Shown in pieces: positions 1 to 7,281 of a DNA stretch of 64,000 nt; the stretch's first letter is position 1; each line of letters starts with the position of its first letter. Source of the stretch: Betaproteobacteria bacterium (GTDB lineage: Bacteria > Pseudomonadota > Gammaproteobacteria > Burkholderiales > SG8-41); the NCBI GenBank assembly GCA_029863175.1, contig JAOTVX010000005.1:68029-132028 (forward strand), read 5' to 3'. The notes beneath the pieces are model-generated. The model saw only the letters and a list, made by a program, of their open reading frames with translations. It was not told the origin of the DNA and did no database searches. Made by a program: the position numbers and the translations under genes.

Positions 1-95
1 CCATCACGAATTGCGTCGCTAAGGCGGTACCAGCCTCTTGAAAGCGCGCGCGGCGTGCGTGGCGAACAATCCGGCACCGCTGGCGTAACAGGGAA

Positions 96-551
96 TCAAA
101 ATTTGTGGCTGCCGATCATGAGGCGCCTGAATACGGAATAGCGCTCACCGACGCCGTCGGGGCTCGGCTCACGCTTCACCGTGATCCAGACGTCCGGCGG
201 AAAGCCGGCCGCAAGATCGGCGGTATAAGCGCACTCCTCCTCTGCTGCCGCTTTGGCAGCTTCGGTCGAAGGCGCGCCTAGCGCTTCGAGAAAGTGCCGT
301 GCGAGAAGCGCCATCACCCGTTCATAGGCAGGCGCATCAATCTCGACGACTTCGCCAATCGTGCAACGCCTTTGAGAGCCGGCGACGACGAAGGTGGTGT
401 CGCAGTGACAGCGTGGTGCGCGGTGACCCTGGGCGAGGTCGCACACCGCGTACCCGCCTGACACGAGCCACTCGCCGCCTGCCGCGGCGCCTTCCTCGGC
501 CAGCACGCGCAGGTCCGAGTCGTCCAACCGCACCGCTCGCAGGAATTTCAT
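96..551 (-). CDS. DUF6505-type hypothetical protein
   Basis: A 151-residue soluble protein of unknown function, resembling the DUF6505 family of small proteobacterial proteins; I recall the N-terminal MKFLRAVRLDDSD pattern from that family but have not searched it. The start at 551 is chosen because GGAGGA lies just upstream; the longer open frame reaching 833 would run through the divergent PhaM gene. There is no signal peptide or membrane segment, and no catalytic motif is recognised. It is transcribed away from the PhaM-type gene, and the two start codons are 72 bp apart, so the promoters must overlap. Family assignment is moderate; function is unknown. Confidence 0.75.
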   Translation of the reverse strand: MKFLRAVRLDDSDLRVLAEEGAAAGGEWLVSGGYAVCDLAQGHRAPRCHCDTTFVVAGSQRRCTIGEVVEIDAPAYERVMALLARHFLEALGAPSTEAAKAAAEEECAYTADLAAGFPPDVWITVKREPSPDGVGERYSVFRRLMIGSHKF

Positions 552-578
552 TTTGTCCTCCGTTCCGCCTGCTTCCCG

Positions 579-593
579 CTCATATAATATGAG
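579..593. promoter_or_regulatory. Divergent promoter palindrome
   Basis: A 15-nt near-perfect palindrome (7-bp arms CTCATAT and ATATGAG around one A). On the plus strand it contains TATAAT at 583-588, a consensus -10 for the PhaM-type gene. On the minus strand an AT-rich -10-like stretch faces the DUF6505-type gene. No convincing -35 is visible on either side. Inferred to be a shared promoter or operator region. Confidence 0.5.
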
Positions 594-623
594 GCGTCGG
601 GGACCACGGCATAGGAGGAGGAA

Positions 624-890
624 ATGGCGCAGCAACCTGAGTTGCCGAAGGACATGTTCGAGTTCATGCAAAAGATGTGGAATCCGCTCAACTTCCCGCT
701 GCCCGGCATGTTCACGCCAACCGTGAACCTCGAGGACATCGAGAAGAAAATCAACGAGATGAAGACGGTGGAGACCTGGCTCACCATGAACATCGGCTTC
801 ATCCAGATGACGATCAAGACGCTGGAGATGCAAAAGGCGGCGCTCGAGTCCCTCGCCGCTGCGGCGCCGAAGGCCGGCGAGAAAAAGTGA
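624..890 (+). CDS. phaM: PhaM-type PHA granule protein
   Basis: An 88-residue protein matching the N-terminal core of PhaM, the betaproteobacterial polyhydroxyalkanoate granule-associated protein that in Ralstonia binds and activates PHB synthase and links granules to DNA. Visible family traits are the MQKMWNPLNFPLPGM segment, a PTVNLEDIEKKI segment, and a helical ETWLTMNIGFIQMTIKTLEMQ core. It ends with only a short alanine/lysine tail (AAAAPKAGEKK), much shorter than the long DNA-binding PAKA-rich tail of R. eutropha PhaM. It has a strong ribosome site (AGGAGGAGG) just before ATG 624. It could act as the synthase-binding part only. The thiolase at 22.3-23.4 kb would supply the same pathway. 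Confidence 0.75.
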   Translation: MAQQPELPKDMFEFMQKMWNPLNFPLPGMFTPTVNLEDIEKKINEMKTVETWLTMNIGFIQMTIKTLEMQKAALESLAAAAPKAGEKK

Positions 891-1024
891 ACACGACCCT
901 CCTTCCGTCGCATGTTCGGCTAACGCACCGCTGCGCGGCGCAGTGGCCTACGACACAACCGATGCCGGATGCTAATGTCACGCTGGCAGGGCGGCAGGTA
1001 AGATGCGTTCGGGGCAGCAGCAGC

Positions 1025-1204
1025 GCATAATTACCCCTAATCCGGCCGCTTCGCGCCGGATGAGCTTCGCCCGTACGAACCCCACAACGGGGCTGCCGCT
1101 CAGCCCACGGGTAAAGACACCCGGACGCGCGGCGCCGGGTGGAATCCGACGGTTCGGGGCGGGTTCTGGGCATTCATCAATCGCAACTCCGACGGAGGGC
1201 CGCT
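1025..1204 (+). promoter_or_regulatory. Structured leader of ACT-domain gene
   Basis: About 180 nt separate a CATAAT -10-like hexamer (1025-1030) from the ATG of the ACT-domain gene. Several short stems can be drawn by eye: CCGGC/GCCGG near 1042-1059, CCCC/GGGG near 1080-1093, GGCT/AGCC near 1091-1105, and the strongest, CACCCGG (1118-1124) with CCGGGTG (1135-1141). No known riboswitch was recognised. The rest of the gap after 890 shows no gene. Confidence 0.3.
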
Positions 1205-1618
1205 ATGGCTACGAGCATTCGCAAGACTGCCTACTTCAGCATGAAAACGCCGAATCGCGCGGGCCAGGGCGCGCGGTTGCTCAACGGGCTTGCCGCGCAC
1301 GGGGTCAATCTGCTGGCATTTACGGGCTTTCCCAATGCCGGACGCGCGCAGGTGGATTTCGTCCCCTACGACGTCACCAAGTTTACACGCGCGGCGCGCA
1401 AACTGGGGCTGAAAGTGAGCAAGAAGAAGACTGTATTTCTAGCGCAGGGCGCCGACAAGGCTGGCGCAATCGCAGCCATTTGCGGCAAGCTCTCCAGAGT
1501 CGGAATCAATATGGTGGCGATGGGCGCGGTGACCGCTGGCCGTGGCCGCTTTGGGGCGATGTTCTGGGTGAAGCCGCGTGATGTCGCCAAGGCTTCGCGC
1601 GTGCTCCGAGCGCGTTAA
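1205..1618 (+). CDS. Tandem ACT-domain protein
   Basis: A 137-residue protein that appears to hold two ACT-like ligand-binding units: residues about 8-70 (KTAYFSMKTPNRAGQGARLL, a typical first ACT strand and helix) and about 75-130 (TVFLAQGADKAGAIAAICGKL). ACT domains usually bind amino acids and regulate enzymes; no fused enzyme is present, so this is a free-standing regulator or sensor of unknown partner. Start 1205 is chosen because it is preceded by GGAGGG and begins where ACT homology begins; an upstream start would add an unrelated tail. It ends shortly before a strong terminator and follows an unusually long leader. Confidence 0.6.
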   Translation: MATSIRKTAYFSMKTPNRAGQGARLLNGLAAHGVNLLAFTGFPNAGRAQVDFVPYDVTKFTRAARKLGLKVSKKKTVFLAQGADKAGAIAAICGKLSRVGINMVAMGAVTAGRGRFGAMFWVKPRDVAKASRVLRAR

Positions 1619-1666
1619 AACTTAACCGCCAAGACGCCAAGAGCGTTAAGAAAACGATATCCGGTA

Positions 1667-1703
1667 AAGAAATTGGGGGCCAAACCGTGGCCCCCAATTT
1701 CTT
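1667..1703 (+). terminator. Rho-independent terminator
   Basis: A perfect 16-bp inverted repeat with a 5-nt loop (AACCG), arms 1667-1682 and 1688-1703, with A-rich and T-rich ends. It can end transcription of the ACT gene and also insulates the quinone oxidoreductase gene that starts 60 bp later. Confidence 0.85.
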
Positions 1704-1762
1704 CGGAAATGTGGTTTAATCACGCGCTCTGATCGTTGTAAGTCGAAACAAGGAGAAAACCC

Positions 1763-2734
1763 ATGCCCCATGCAATGCGAATTCATGAACACGGCGGAGC
1801 CGAAAAAATGCGCTGGGAAGCAGTCGAGGTGGGCGATCCGGGGCCGGGCCAGGTGCGGGTGCGGAACACCGCGGTTGGACTGAACTTTGTCGACATCTAC
1901 CAGCGCAACGGCCTCTATCCCATGCAGCTGCCGTTCACGCTGGGCTCCGAGGGCGCCGGTGTCGTCGAAGCCGTCGGTCCCACGGTCAAGGAGTTGAAGG
2001 TGGGAGATCGTGTCGCCTATTCCGGTCCACTCGGCGCCTACGCCGAAGTATTGCTGCGGCCTGCGGATCGCTTGGTGAAGATTCCGGCAGGTGTGGACGA
2101 CAAGACGGCGGCCGCGATGATGCTGAAAGGCTTGACCGCGCACTACCTGATCCGGCGCACTTATCGTGTGAAGAAAGGCGACACAATCCTCATGCACGCG
2201 GCTGCAGGCGGCGTCGGCCAGATTCTTTGCCAATGGGCGAAGCACCTGGGAGCGACCGTGATCGGTACCGTGGGCAGCGATGAAAAGGCCGAGCTCGCGA
2301 AGAAGGCCGGTTGCAAGCACGTCATCGTGCTCTCACGCGAGAAATTTTCCGAGCGCGTGAAGGAAATTACCAAAGGCAAAGGCGTGCCGGTCGTCTACGA
2401 CGGCATCGGCAAGGACACCTTCATGGATTCGCTCGACTGCCTGCAGCCCATGGGACTCATGGCGAGCTTCGGCAACGCCTCGGGCGCTGTGCCGCCGTTC
2501 AACGCGGGCATCCTGGCGCAGAAGGGATCGCTTTTCCTCACGCGCCCGACGCTGGTGCACTACACGGCATCGCGCGAGGACCTGGTAAGAGCGGCGCGCG
2601 AACTGTTCGCCGTCGTGAGGAGCGGGGCGGTGAAGATCTGCATCAACCAGACCTACCCGCTGCGCGAAGCGGCGCAGGCGCAGAACGATCTGGAAGCACG
2701 CAAGACGACGGGATCAACCGTGTTGATCCTGTAA
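1763..2734 (+). CDS. qor: NADPH:quinone oxidoreductase, MDR family
   Basis: A 323-residue zinc-free medium-chain dehydrogenase/reductase. The N-terminal GroES-like half has FTLGSEGAGVVEAVG; the Rossmann half carries the nucleotide motif AAAGGVGQ near residue 148, and the protein lacks the structural-zinc cysteines of alcohol dehydrogenases. Family members such as E. coli QorA reduce quinones with NADPH in the cytoplasm; substrate here is inferred, not proven. Length is typical (about 325). Start ATG 1763 is preceded by AAGGAG. The gene stands alone between a strong terminator and the convergent aminopeptidase gene. Confidence 0.88.
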   Translation: MPHAMRIHEHGGAEKMRWEAVEVGDPGPGQVRVRNTAVGLNFVDIYQRNGLYPMQLPFTLGSEGAGVVEAVGPTVKELKVGDRVAYSGPLGAYAEVLLRPADRLVKIPAGVDDKTAAAMMLKGLTAHYLIRRTYRVKKGDTILMHAAAGGVGQILCQWAKHLGATVIGTVGSDEKAELAKKAGCKHVIVLSREKFSERVKEITKGKGVPVVYDGIGKDTFMDSLDCLQPMGLMASFGNASGAVPPFNAGILAQKGSLFLTRPTLVHYTASREDLVRAARELFAVVRSGAVKICINQTYPLREAAQAQNDLEARKTTGSTVLIL

Positions 2735-2756
2735 CGGGCTCAAAGAAAAAAGCCTG

Positions 2757-2838
2757 ACGAAGCCGCGGATTAACTCGGCTAAGCTTAAAACCAAGAGCAC
2801 AAGCGTTAATCGGCGTTAATGTTTAACGCCGATTTTTG
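2757..2838. repeat. 10-nt word inverted array
   Basis: GCCGCGGATTAA-type and GCGTTAATCGGCGTTAATG-type words face each other around the stop codon of the convergent aminopeptidase gene. It resembles the better copies at 13.2 and 27.8 kb, which use a 10-nt step. Confidence 0.4.
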
Positions 2839-3791
2839 AACTGCTCGGTTGCTTTCACCAGTTCCGCGCTGTTGCCGGGTTCCCACGCCGAGTGCCCGGC
2901 GTCGGGGACCGCGATGTATGTCGCCTGCGGCCAGGCGCGGTGCAACTCGTCCGCGGTCACGATCGGACAGACGGCATCGTAGCGCCCCTGCACGATGGTG
3001 CACGGCAGGTGGCGGATACGCCCGATGTTCTCAAGCAGCGAATTCTCTGGCAGGAAGATGTTGTGGCTGAAGTAGTGCGCTTCGATGCGCGCGAGCCCCA
3101 GCGCCACGCCGTCCGCCGCAAAATAGGACACCGTCTCCGGGCTGGGAAGCAGTGTTGAGCATGCGCCCTCGTAGGTGCTCCAGGCCCGCGCCGCCGGCAC
3201 ATGCACGTTGGGGTCAGGGTCGGCCAGGCGCTTATAGTAGGCGGCCAGGAGGTTCCCGCGCTCATTCTCGGGGATCAATGCGGCGAATGCGAGCCAAGGC
3301 TCAGGAAAGAGGTTCCGTAGCCCGTAGAGAAACCATTCGATCTCGCTCGTGCGGCAGAGGAAAACGCCGCGCAGGATGAAGCCCGTGCACGACTCAGGGT
3401 GCGCCTCGCCGTACGCAAGCGCCAGCGTGCTGCCCCACGAGCCGCCGAATACCAGCCAGCGCTCGATTCCCAGGCGGACGCGCAGACGCTCGATATCGGC
3501 GACGAGGTGCGGTGTCGTGTTCTCCTTCAGCTCTCCGAGCGGCGTCGAGCGCCCGGCGCCCCGCTGATCAAAGATGACGATGCAGTAATGCGCGGGATCG
3601 AAGAAGCGCCGGTGCGCCGGCGCCGCGCCAGCTCCTGGACCGCCATGCAGGAACACCACGGGGATGCCCTCCGGATTACCCGATTGTTCCCAGTACATCG
3701 TATGCACCGCGTCCAGCTTGAGCATGCCGGTGCGGTATGGCTCGATCTCGGGGTAGAGCTTGGTGCGCGGCGTGCGGGAAATGTCGGCCAT
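2823..3791 (-). CDS. pip: Proline iminopeptidase
   Basis: A 322-residue alpha/beta hydrolase of peptidase family S33 that removes N-terminal proline from peptides in the cytoplasm. Diagnostic features are HGGPGAG (oxyanion region), FDQRGAGRS, the nucleophile elbow [10 protein letters not shown], an Asp in RYDAVCP and the catalytic His in DAGHSAWEP. Start ATG 3791 ([19 protein letters not shown]) fits the family length of about 315-320; the open frame continues upstream through promoter sequence and should not be used. It is divergent from the malic-enzyme remnant and fumC. The 3' end overlaps a short-word repeat. Confidence 0.9.
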   Translation of the reverse strand: MADISRTPRTKLYPEIEPYRTGMLKLDAVHTMYWEQSGNPEGIPVVFLHGGPGAGAAPAHRRFFDPAHYCIVIFDQRGAGRSTPLGELKENTTPHLVADIERLRVRLGIERWLVFGGSWGSTLALAYGEAHPESCTGFILRGVFLCRTSEIEWFLYGLRNLFPEPWLAFAALIPENERGNLLAAYYKRLADPDPNVHVPAARAWSTYEGACSTLLPSPETVSYFAADGVALGLARIEAHYFSHNIFLPENSLLENIGRIRHLPCTIVQGRYDAVCPIVTADELHRAWPQATYIAVPDAGHSAWEPGNSAELVKATEQFKNRR

Positions 3792-3871
3792 AACGGAAAC
3801 GGGCGCGTGCGACCGCGAGAACATAACACAGCCGCGTGCCCGCGCGGAACTGCGGGGCCATGCCAAATGGG

Positions 3872-3877
3872 TATAAT
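3872..3877 (+). promoter_or_regulatory. -10 element upstream of malic remnant/fumC
   Basis: A perfect TATAAT lies about 100 bp before the malic-enzyme remnant and 335 bp before fumC. No good -35 is seen at 17 bp. It is probably the old malic-enzyme promoter, now the nearest candidate promoter for fumC. Confidence 0.4.
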
Positions 3878-3972
3878 TCCTGCCAATTCGGGCGCTATGC
3901 GCCGGTTTGCCTCCGCGCGTCGGAACGGACTCGACAGGCGGTTCAACGCGCGCCTTCATCTGGACGGGCAGA

Positions 3973-4203
3973 TTGGACGAAGAACCGCACAAGACGGCAC
4001 TGGATTATCACCGCGCCCCCGTCGCGGGCAAGATCGCAATTGCGCCCACCACGGACCTGGTGAATCAGCGCGACCTTGCGCTTGCCAACCCGGAGCCCGA
4101 AATCCGCCTCGAGGTTGCGCGGGCGGCCCGGCCCGACGTGGTTATTGCTACGGGGCGCTCCGACTACCCGAACCAGGTCAACAATGTGTTGTGCTTACCG
4201 GTG
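3973..4203 (+). pseudogene. maeB: Internally deleted malic enzyme remnant (MaeB)
   Basis: One open frame joins two separate pieces of NADP-malic enzyme: an N-terminal piece ([18 protein letters not shown], then NQRDLALA) and a piece that normally lies some 230 residues later (NPEPEIR, then [17 protein letters not shown]). The catalytic centre between them and the whole C-terminal phosphotransacetylase-like half are absent. In MaeB the first piece continues LALAYSPG and the second begins ILALANPNPEI, so the junction falls on a shared LALA, as expected from recombination between short direct repeats. The TTG at 3973 would be the equivalent start. It cannot encode an active enzyme. It ends 8 bp before fumC. 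Confidence 0.8.
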
Positions 4204-4211
4204 GAGTCGAT

Positions 4212-5609
4212 ATGGCGAAGAACGTTCGCATAGAGCACGATACGATGGGCGGTGTCGCGGTGCCCGCCAACCGGCTGTGGGGCGCCCAAACCGGGCGCAG
4301 CCTCATTCATTTCCGGTTTCCCAACGAGCTGATGCCGGTCGAAGTCGTGCACGCCCAAGTGCTGGTGAAGAAGGCGTCTGCGCTTACCAATATGACGATT
4401 GGCGTTCTCGACAGGAGAAAGGGCGGCGCTATCGTCAAGGCCGCGAACGAGGCACTCTCGGGCAAGTTCGACGAGCACTTTCCGCTCACGGTGTGGCAGA
4501 CCGGTTCCGGCACCCAGACCAACATGAATGTGAACGAGGTGCTTGCCAACCGCGCGTCCGAGATCCTCGGCGGCGAGCGCGGAGAGCGGCGGCTGGTGCA
4601 TCCCAACGACGACGTCAACAAGAGCCAATCCTCCAACGACACGTTTCCCACCGCGATGCACATCGCGTCTGTCATCGCGCTCGAGCGCGCCGTCAGGCCC
4701 GCCGTGAGAGAGCTCCGCGACACGCTCGAGAAGAAAGCCCGCCGCTTTGCGCGCATCGTCAAGATCGGACGCACCCATCTGCAGGACGCGACGCCCCTTA
4801 CGCTCGGCCAGGAGTTCTCGGGCTACGTTTCACAGCTGGATCACGGCCTGGCGCACCTGGACGCGGTGCTGCCCCATCTGTGCGAGCTGGCGCTGGGCGG
4901 CACGGCGGTCGGCACCGGGTTGAATGCCCACCCCCGTTTCGCGGGGAAGGTCGCGGCCGAACTCGCGCGGCTGACGCGCTTGCCCTTCATCACGGCGCCC
5001 AACAAGTTCGAGGCGCTGGCGTCCTGCGATGCCATGGTGCACGCGCATGGAGCGCTCAAGACCCTCGCAGCGTCGCTGATGAAGATCGCCAATGACGTGC
5101 GCTGGCTCGCGTCCGGGCCGCGCAGCGGCCTCGGCGAGTTGTCCATTCCCGAGAACGAGCCGGGAAGCTCGTTCATGCCGGGTAAAGTGAACCCGACGCA
5201 GTCGGAGTCCATGACCATGGTCTGCTGCCAGGTGTTTGGCAACGACGTCGCCATCAGCTTTGGCGGTGCTTCCGGAAATTTCGAGATGAACGTGTTCCGG
5301 CCACTGGTGATCCGGAATTTTCTGCACAGCGCGAAGCTCCTGGCCTACGCCTGCGAGAACTTCGAGGCGCATTGTGCCAGCGGCATCGAGGCCAACCGGG
5401 AGCGCATCGGGCAGCTCATGCGCACCTCGCTCATGCTCGTGACAGCATTGAATCCCCACATCGGCTACGAGAAGGCCGCGGCGATTGCGAAAAAGGCGTA
5501 CCGGGAAGGCACGACTCTGCGGGAAGCTGCAATCGCGCTTGGTTATGTCACCGGAAAGCAGTTCGATAAATGGGTCCGTCCCGACGACATGGTCGGAAAA
5601 ATTCCATGA
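4212..5609 (+). CDS. fumC: Class II fumarate hydratase
   Basis: A 465-residue enzyme that hydrates fumarate to malate in the TCA cycle, iron-independent and homotetrameric. Signature sequences: [16 protein letters not shown] near residue 95, [13 protein letters not shown] near 138, [10 protein letters not shown] with the catalytic His near 187, and the flexible loop [15 protein letters not shown] with the catalytic Ser near 318. Length matches E. coli FumC (467). ATG 4212 starts [13 protein letters not shown]; the long frame upstream is malic-enzyme and intergenic sequence. The ribosome site is weak (GGTGGAG). The gene follows the malic-enzyme remnant directly, so its transcription may depend on the remnant's promoter. 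Confidence 0.95.
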   Translation: MAKNVRIEHDTMGGVAVPANRLWGAQTGRSLIHFRFPNELMPVEVVHAQVLVKKASALTNMTIGVLDRRKGGAIVKAANEALSGKFDEHFPLTVWQTGSGTQTNMNVNEVLANRASEILGGERGERRLVHPNDDVNKSQSSNDTFPTAMHIASVIALERAVRPAVRELRDTLEKKARRFARIVKIGRTHLQDATPLTLGQEFSGYVSQLDHGLAHLDAVLPHLCELALGGTAVGTGLNAHPRFAGKVAAELARLTRLPFITAPNKFEALASCDAMVHAHGALKTLAASLMKIANDVRWLASGPRSGLGELSIPENEPGSSFMPGKVNPTQSESMTMVCCQVFGNDVAISFGGASGNFEMNVFRPLVIRNFLHSAKLLAYACENFEAHCASGIEANRERIGQLMRTSLMLVTALNPHIGYEKAAAIAKKAYREGTTLREAAIALGYVTGKQFDKWVRPDDMVGKIP

Positions 5610-5635
5610 ATCGTGAAGGGTGAATCGTGAATCGA
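5607..5635 (+). repeat. 7-nt word array, single arm
   Basis: GTGAAGG-GTGAATC-GTGAATC heptamers directly after the fumC stop codon, with no facing arm nearby. Confidence 0.5.
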
Positions 5636-5726
5636 GAAGCGATGCAGAAATTCGATCGACTGCGGGAGCAGGTGAGGGGGACTGCTTTTTTCAATACGAT
5701 GTTCATCCATCGCCCGGGACCGGGCC

Positions 5727-6446
5727 ATGGCTGACATGCGACCTCAGAGAGTTGCGGTGGTGACGGGCGCCAACCGGGGAATTGGACTGGAGATTTGTCG
5801 GCAGCTAGGAAGACGCAGCGGAATCCGCGTCTTCCTTACCGCAAGGGATGGGACCAAAGGAAACGCGGCCGCCCAGAAGCTGCGTGATGAGGGACTCGAC
5901 ATGGAGTTCTATCCTCTCGATGTCACGAACGAACAAAGCGTCACAACGTTTGCAGGTTGGCTGGAAGCCACCTGCAAACGTTGTGACGTACTGATCAACA
6001 ATGCGGGCGTGATGGCGGACCCGCGCGGCTCGCGCGTTCTTGATTCCCGCCCGGCGACCTACCGGGAAACGCTCGAGACGAACCTGCTCGGACCGTTGAT
6101 GCTTATTCAAGCGCTGGTGCCGCTCATGAGAAAGGGCGGCTACGGACGCATCGTCAATGTATCTAGCGGACAAGGCCAACTGTCGGATATGGGTGCGGGC
6201 ACGCCCGCCTACCGCGTCTCCAAGACGGCCCTCAACGCGCTGACACGTACTTGCGCGGCCGAGCTGCGGGGTAGTGGCGTACTCATAAACTCAATGTGCC
6301 CGGGCTGGGTGAAAACAGACATGGGCGGGCCGTCGGCGCCGCGCTCGTTGGCGCAGGGCGCGGATACCGCGGTTTGGCTTGCGACGCTTCCGGAGGGGGG
6401 TCCCAGCGGCGGTTTTTTCCGCGATCGCAAGCCGATTCCGTGGTAA
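5727..6446 (+). CDS. SDR family oxidoreductase
   Basis: A 239-residue short-chain dehydrogenase resembling carbonyl reductases. The cofactor motif is TGANRGIG near residue 14, the NNAG motif is at about 91, and the catalytic residues are Ser in VNVSSGQG and the Tyr/Lys pair in YRVSK near 162. It probably reduces a carbonyl with NADPH in the cytosol; substrate unknown. Residues about 72-88 (TTFAGWLEATCKRCDVL) are odd for the family: where most members have a short FGRLDVL segment this one has two cysteines, and the DNA here is a near-perfect palindrome. ATG 5727 has only a weak ribosome site. Confidence 0.85.
   Translation: MADMRPQRVAVVTGANRGIGLEICRQLGRRSGIRVFLTARDGTKGNAAAQKLRDEGLDMEFYPLDVTNEQSVTTFAGWLEATCKRCDVLINNAGVMADPRGSRVLDSRPATYRETLETNLLGPLMLIQALVPLMRKGGYGRIVNVSSGQGQLSDMGAGTPAYRVSKTALNALTRTCAAELRGSGVLINSMCPGWVKTDMGGPSAPRSLAQGADTAVWLATLPEGGPSGGFFRDRKPIPW
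5939..5988. repeat. Palindrome inside SDR coding sequence
   Basis: Perfect 19-bp arms at 5939-5957 and 5970-5988 separated by 12 nt. Inner bases GGCT and AGCC extend the stem by four more pairs with a one-base bulge. It lies entirely in coding sequence and changes the local protein sequence to a cysteine-containing stretch. Confidence 0.95.
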
Positions 6447-6542
6447 GGGCTACGTTGCGGGAACACCGGTGCGCCACCGCGACAACTTTTTCAAAATGGG
6501 GAGCTCTATTCCACAGGGACAAGGCCCGTGGAGAGCCAGGGG

Positions 6543-6559
6543 CTTAAGTCCGGGTTAAG
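6543..6559 (+). promoter_or_regulatory. PmrA/QseB-like direct repeat before response regulator
   Basis: CTTAAG, 5 nt, GTTAAG: two TTAAG half-sites with an 11-nt step, the layout bound by PmrA/QseB-type OmpR-family regulators. A TACAAT -10-like hexamer follows at 6603-6608, only 11 bp before the ATG. Suggests autoregulation. Confidence 0.5.
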
Positions 6560-6618
6560 GCTCCGCGCTTACCCTGACCGGGGTCCGTTCTGGAACAACC
6601 GATACAATCAATCAAGCG

Positions 6619-7281
6619 ATGCGGTTATTGTTGGTCGAAGACGATCCGATGATCGGCGACAGCATCCAGAAGGGCTTGCGCCAGGACGGTTTTGCTGTGG
6701 ACTGGGTGCGCGACGGGCAGGCTGCGGAGCTTGCGCTCGCGAACGACGTCTACGAGCTTGTCGTGCTGGACCTCGGGTTGCCCCGCAAGAGCGGGCTCGA
6801 CGTGCTGTCTGGATTGCGGGCAAGGGGGAACGCCGTTCCCGTCCTGATTCTGACGGCGCGTGATGCCGTTCCCGATCGCGTGAAGGGGCTCGACCGCGGA
6901 GCGGACGACTACCTGGTCAAGCCCTTCGATCTGGACGAGCTAGCCGCGCGGGTCCGCGCGCTGTTACGTCGGCGCGCGGGCCGCGCCGAGCCGCTGATCA
7001 CGCATGGCGACCTCACGCTCAATCCCGCGACCCGCGAGGCGAGCCTGGCTGGCAAGCCGCTTACGCTGTCGGCACGCGAATTCGCGCTGCTCGAGGCGCT
7101 GCTCGATCGGCCGGGCGCCATTCTCTCGCGGGCGCAGCTTGAGGAGCGCGTCTACGGCTGGGGCGAGGAGGTCGAGAGCAACACGGTGGAGGTCTACGTC
7201 CACGCGCTGCGCAAGAAGCTCGGCACCCGATTCATCCGCAACGTGCGGGGCGTGGGCTACACGATACCGAGGCTAGAATGA
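6619..7281 (+). CDS. OmpR-family response regulator, QseB-like
   Basis: A 220-residue two-component regulator. The receiver domain (1-115) has the acidic pair in LLVEDDP, the phosphoacceptor Asp51 in VLDLGLP, Thr in ILTARD and Lys in DDYLVKPF. A winged-helix DNA-binding domain (about 125-218) has the LSAREFALLEAL and VEVYVHALRKKLG segments, ending in the canonical IRNVRGVGYTI. The partner kinase overlaps its end by 4 nt. The ribosome site before ATG 6619 is weak and the candidate -10 is very close, so the mRNA may be nearly leaderless. Probably controls itself and the DegP-like gene downstream through TTAAG repeats. Confidence 0.92.
   Translation: MRLLLVEDDPMIGDSIQKGLRQDGFAVDWVRDGQAAELALANDVYELVVLDLGLPRKSGLDVLSGLRARGNAVPVLILTARDAVPDRVKGLDRGADDYLVKPFDLDELAARVRALLRRRAGRAEPLITHGDLTLNPATREASLAGKPLTLSAREFALLEALLDRPGAILSRAQLEERVYGWGEEVESNTVEVYVHALRKKLGTRFIRNVRGVGYTIPRLE

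Noticed and set aside
1..95. Possible end of a plus-strand gene (frame ending TGA near 52)
   Set aside because: Only about 16 codons are visible and nothing in them identifies a protein.
3399..4211. N-terminal extension of FumC
   Set aside because: The upstream open frame is antisense to the aminopeptidase gene and crosses the malic-enzyme remnant in another frame; family length fits ATG 4212.
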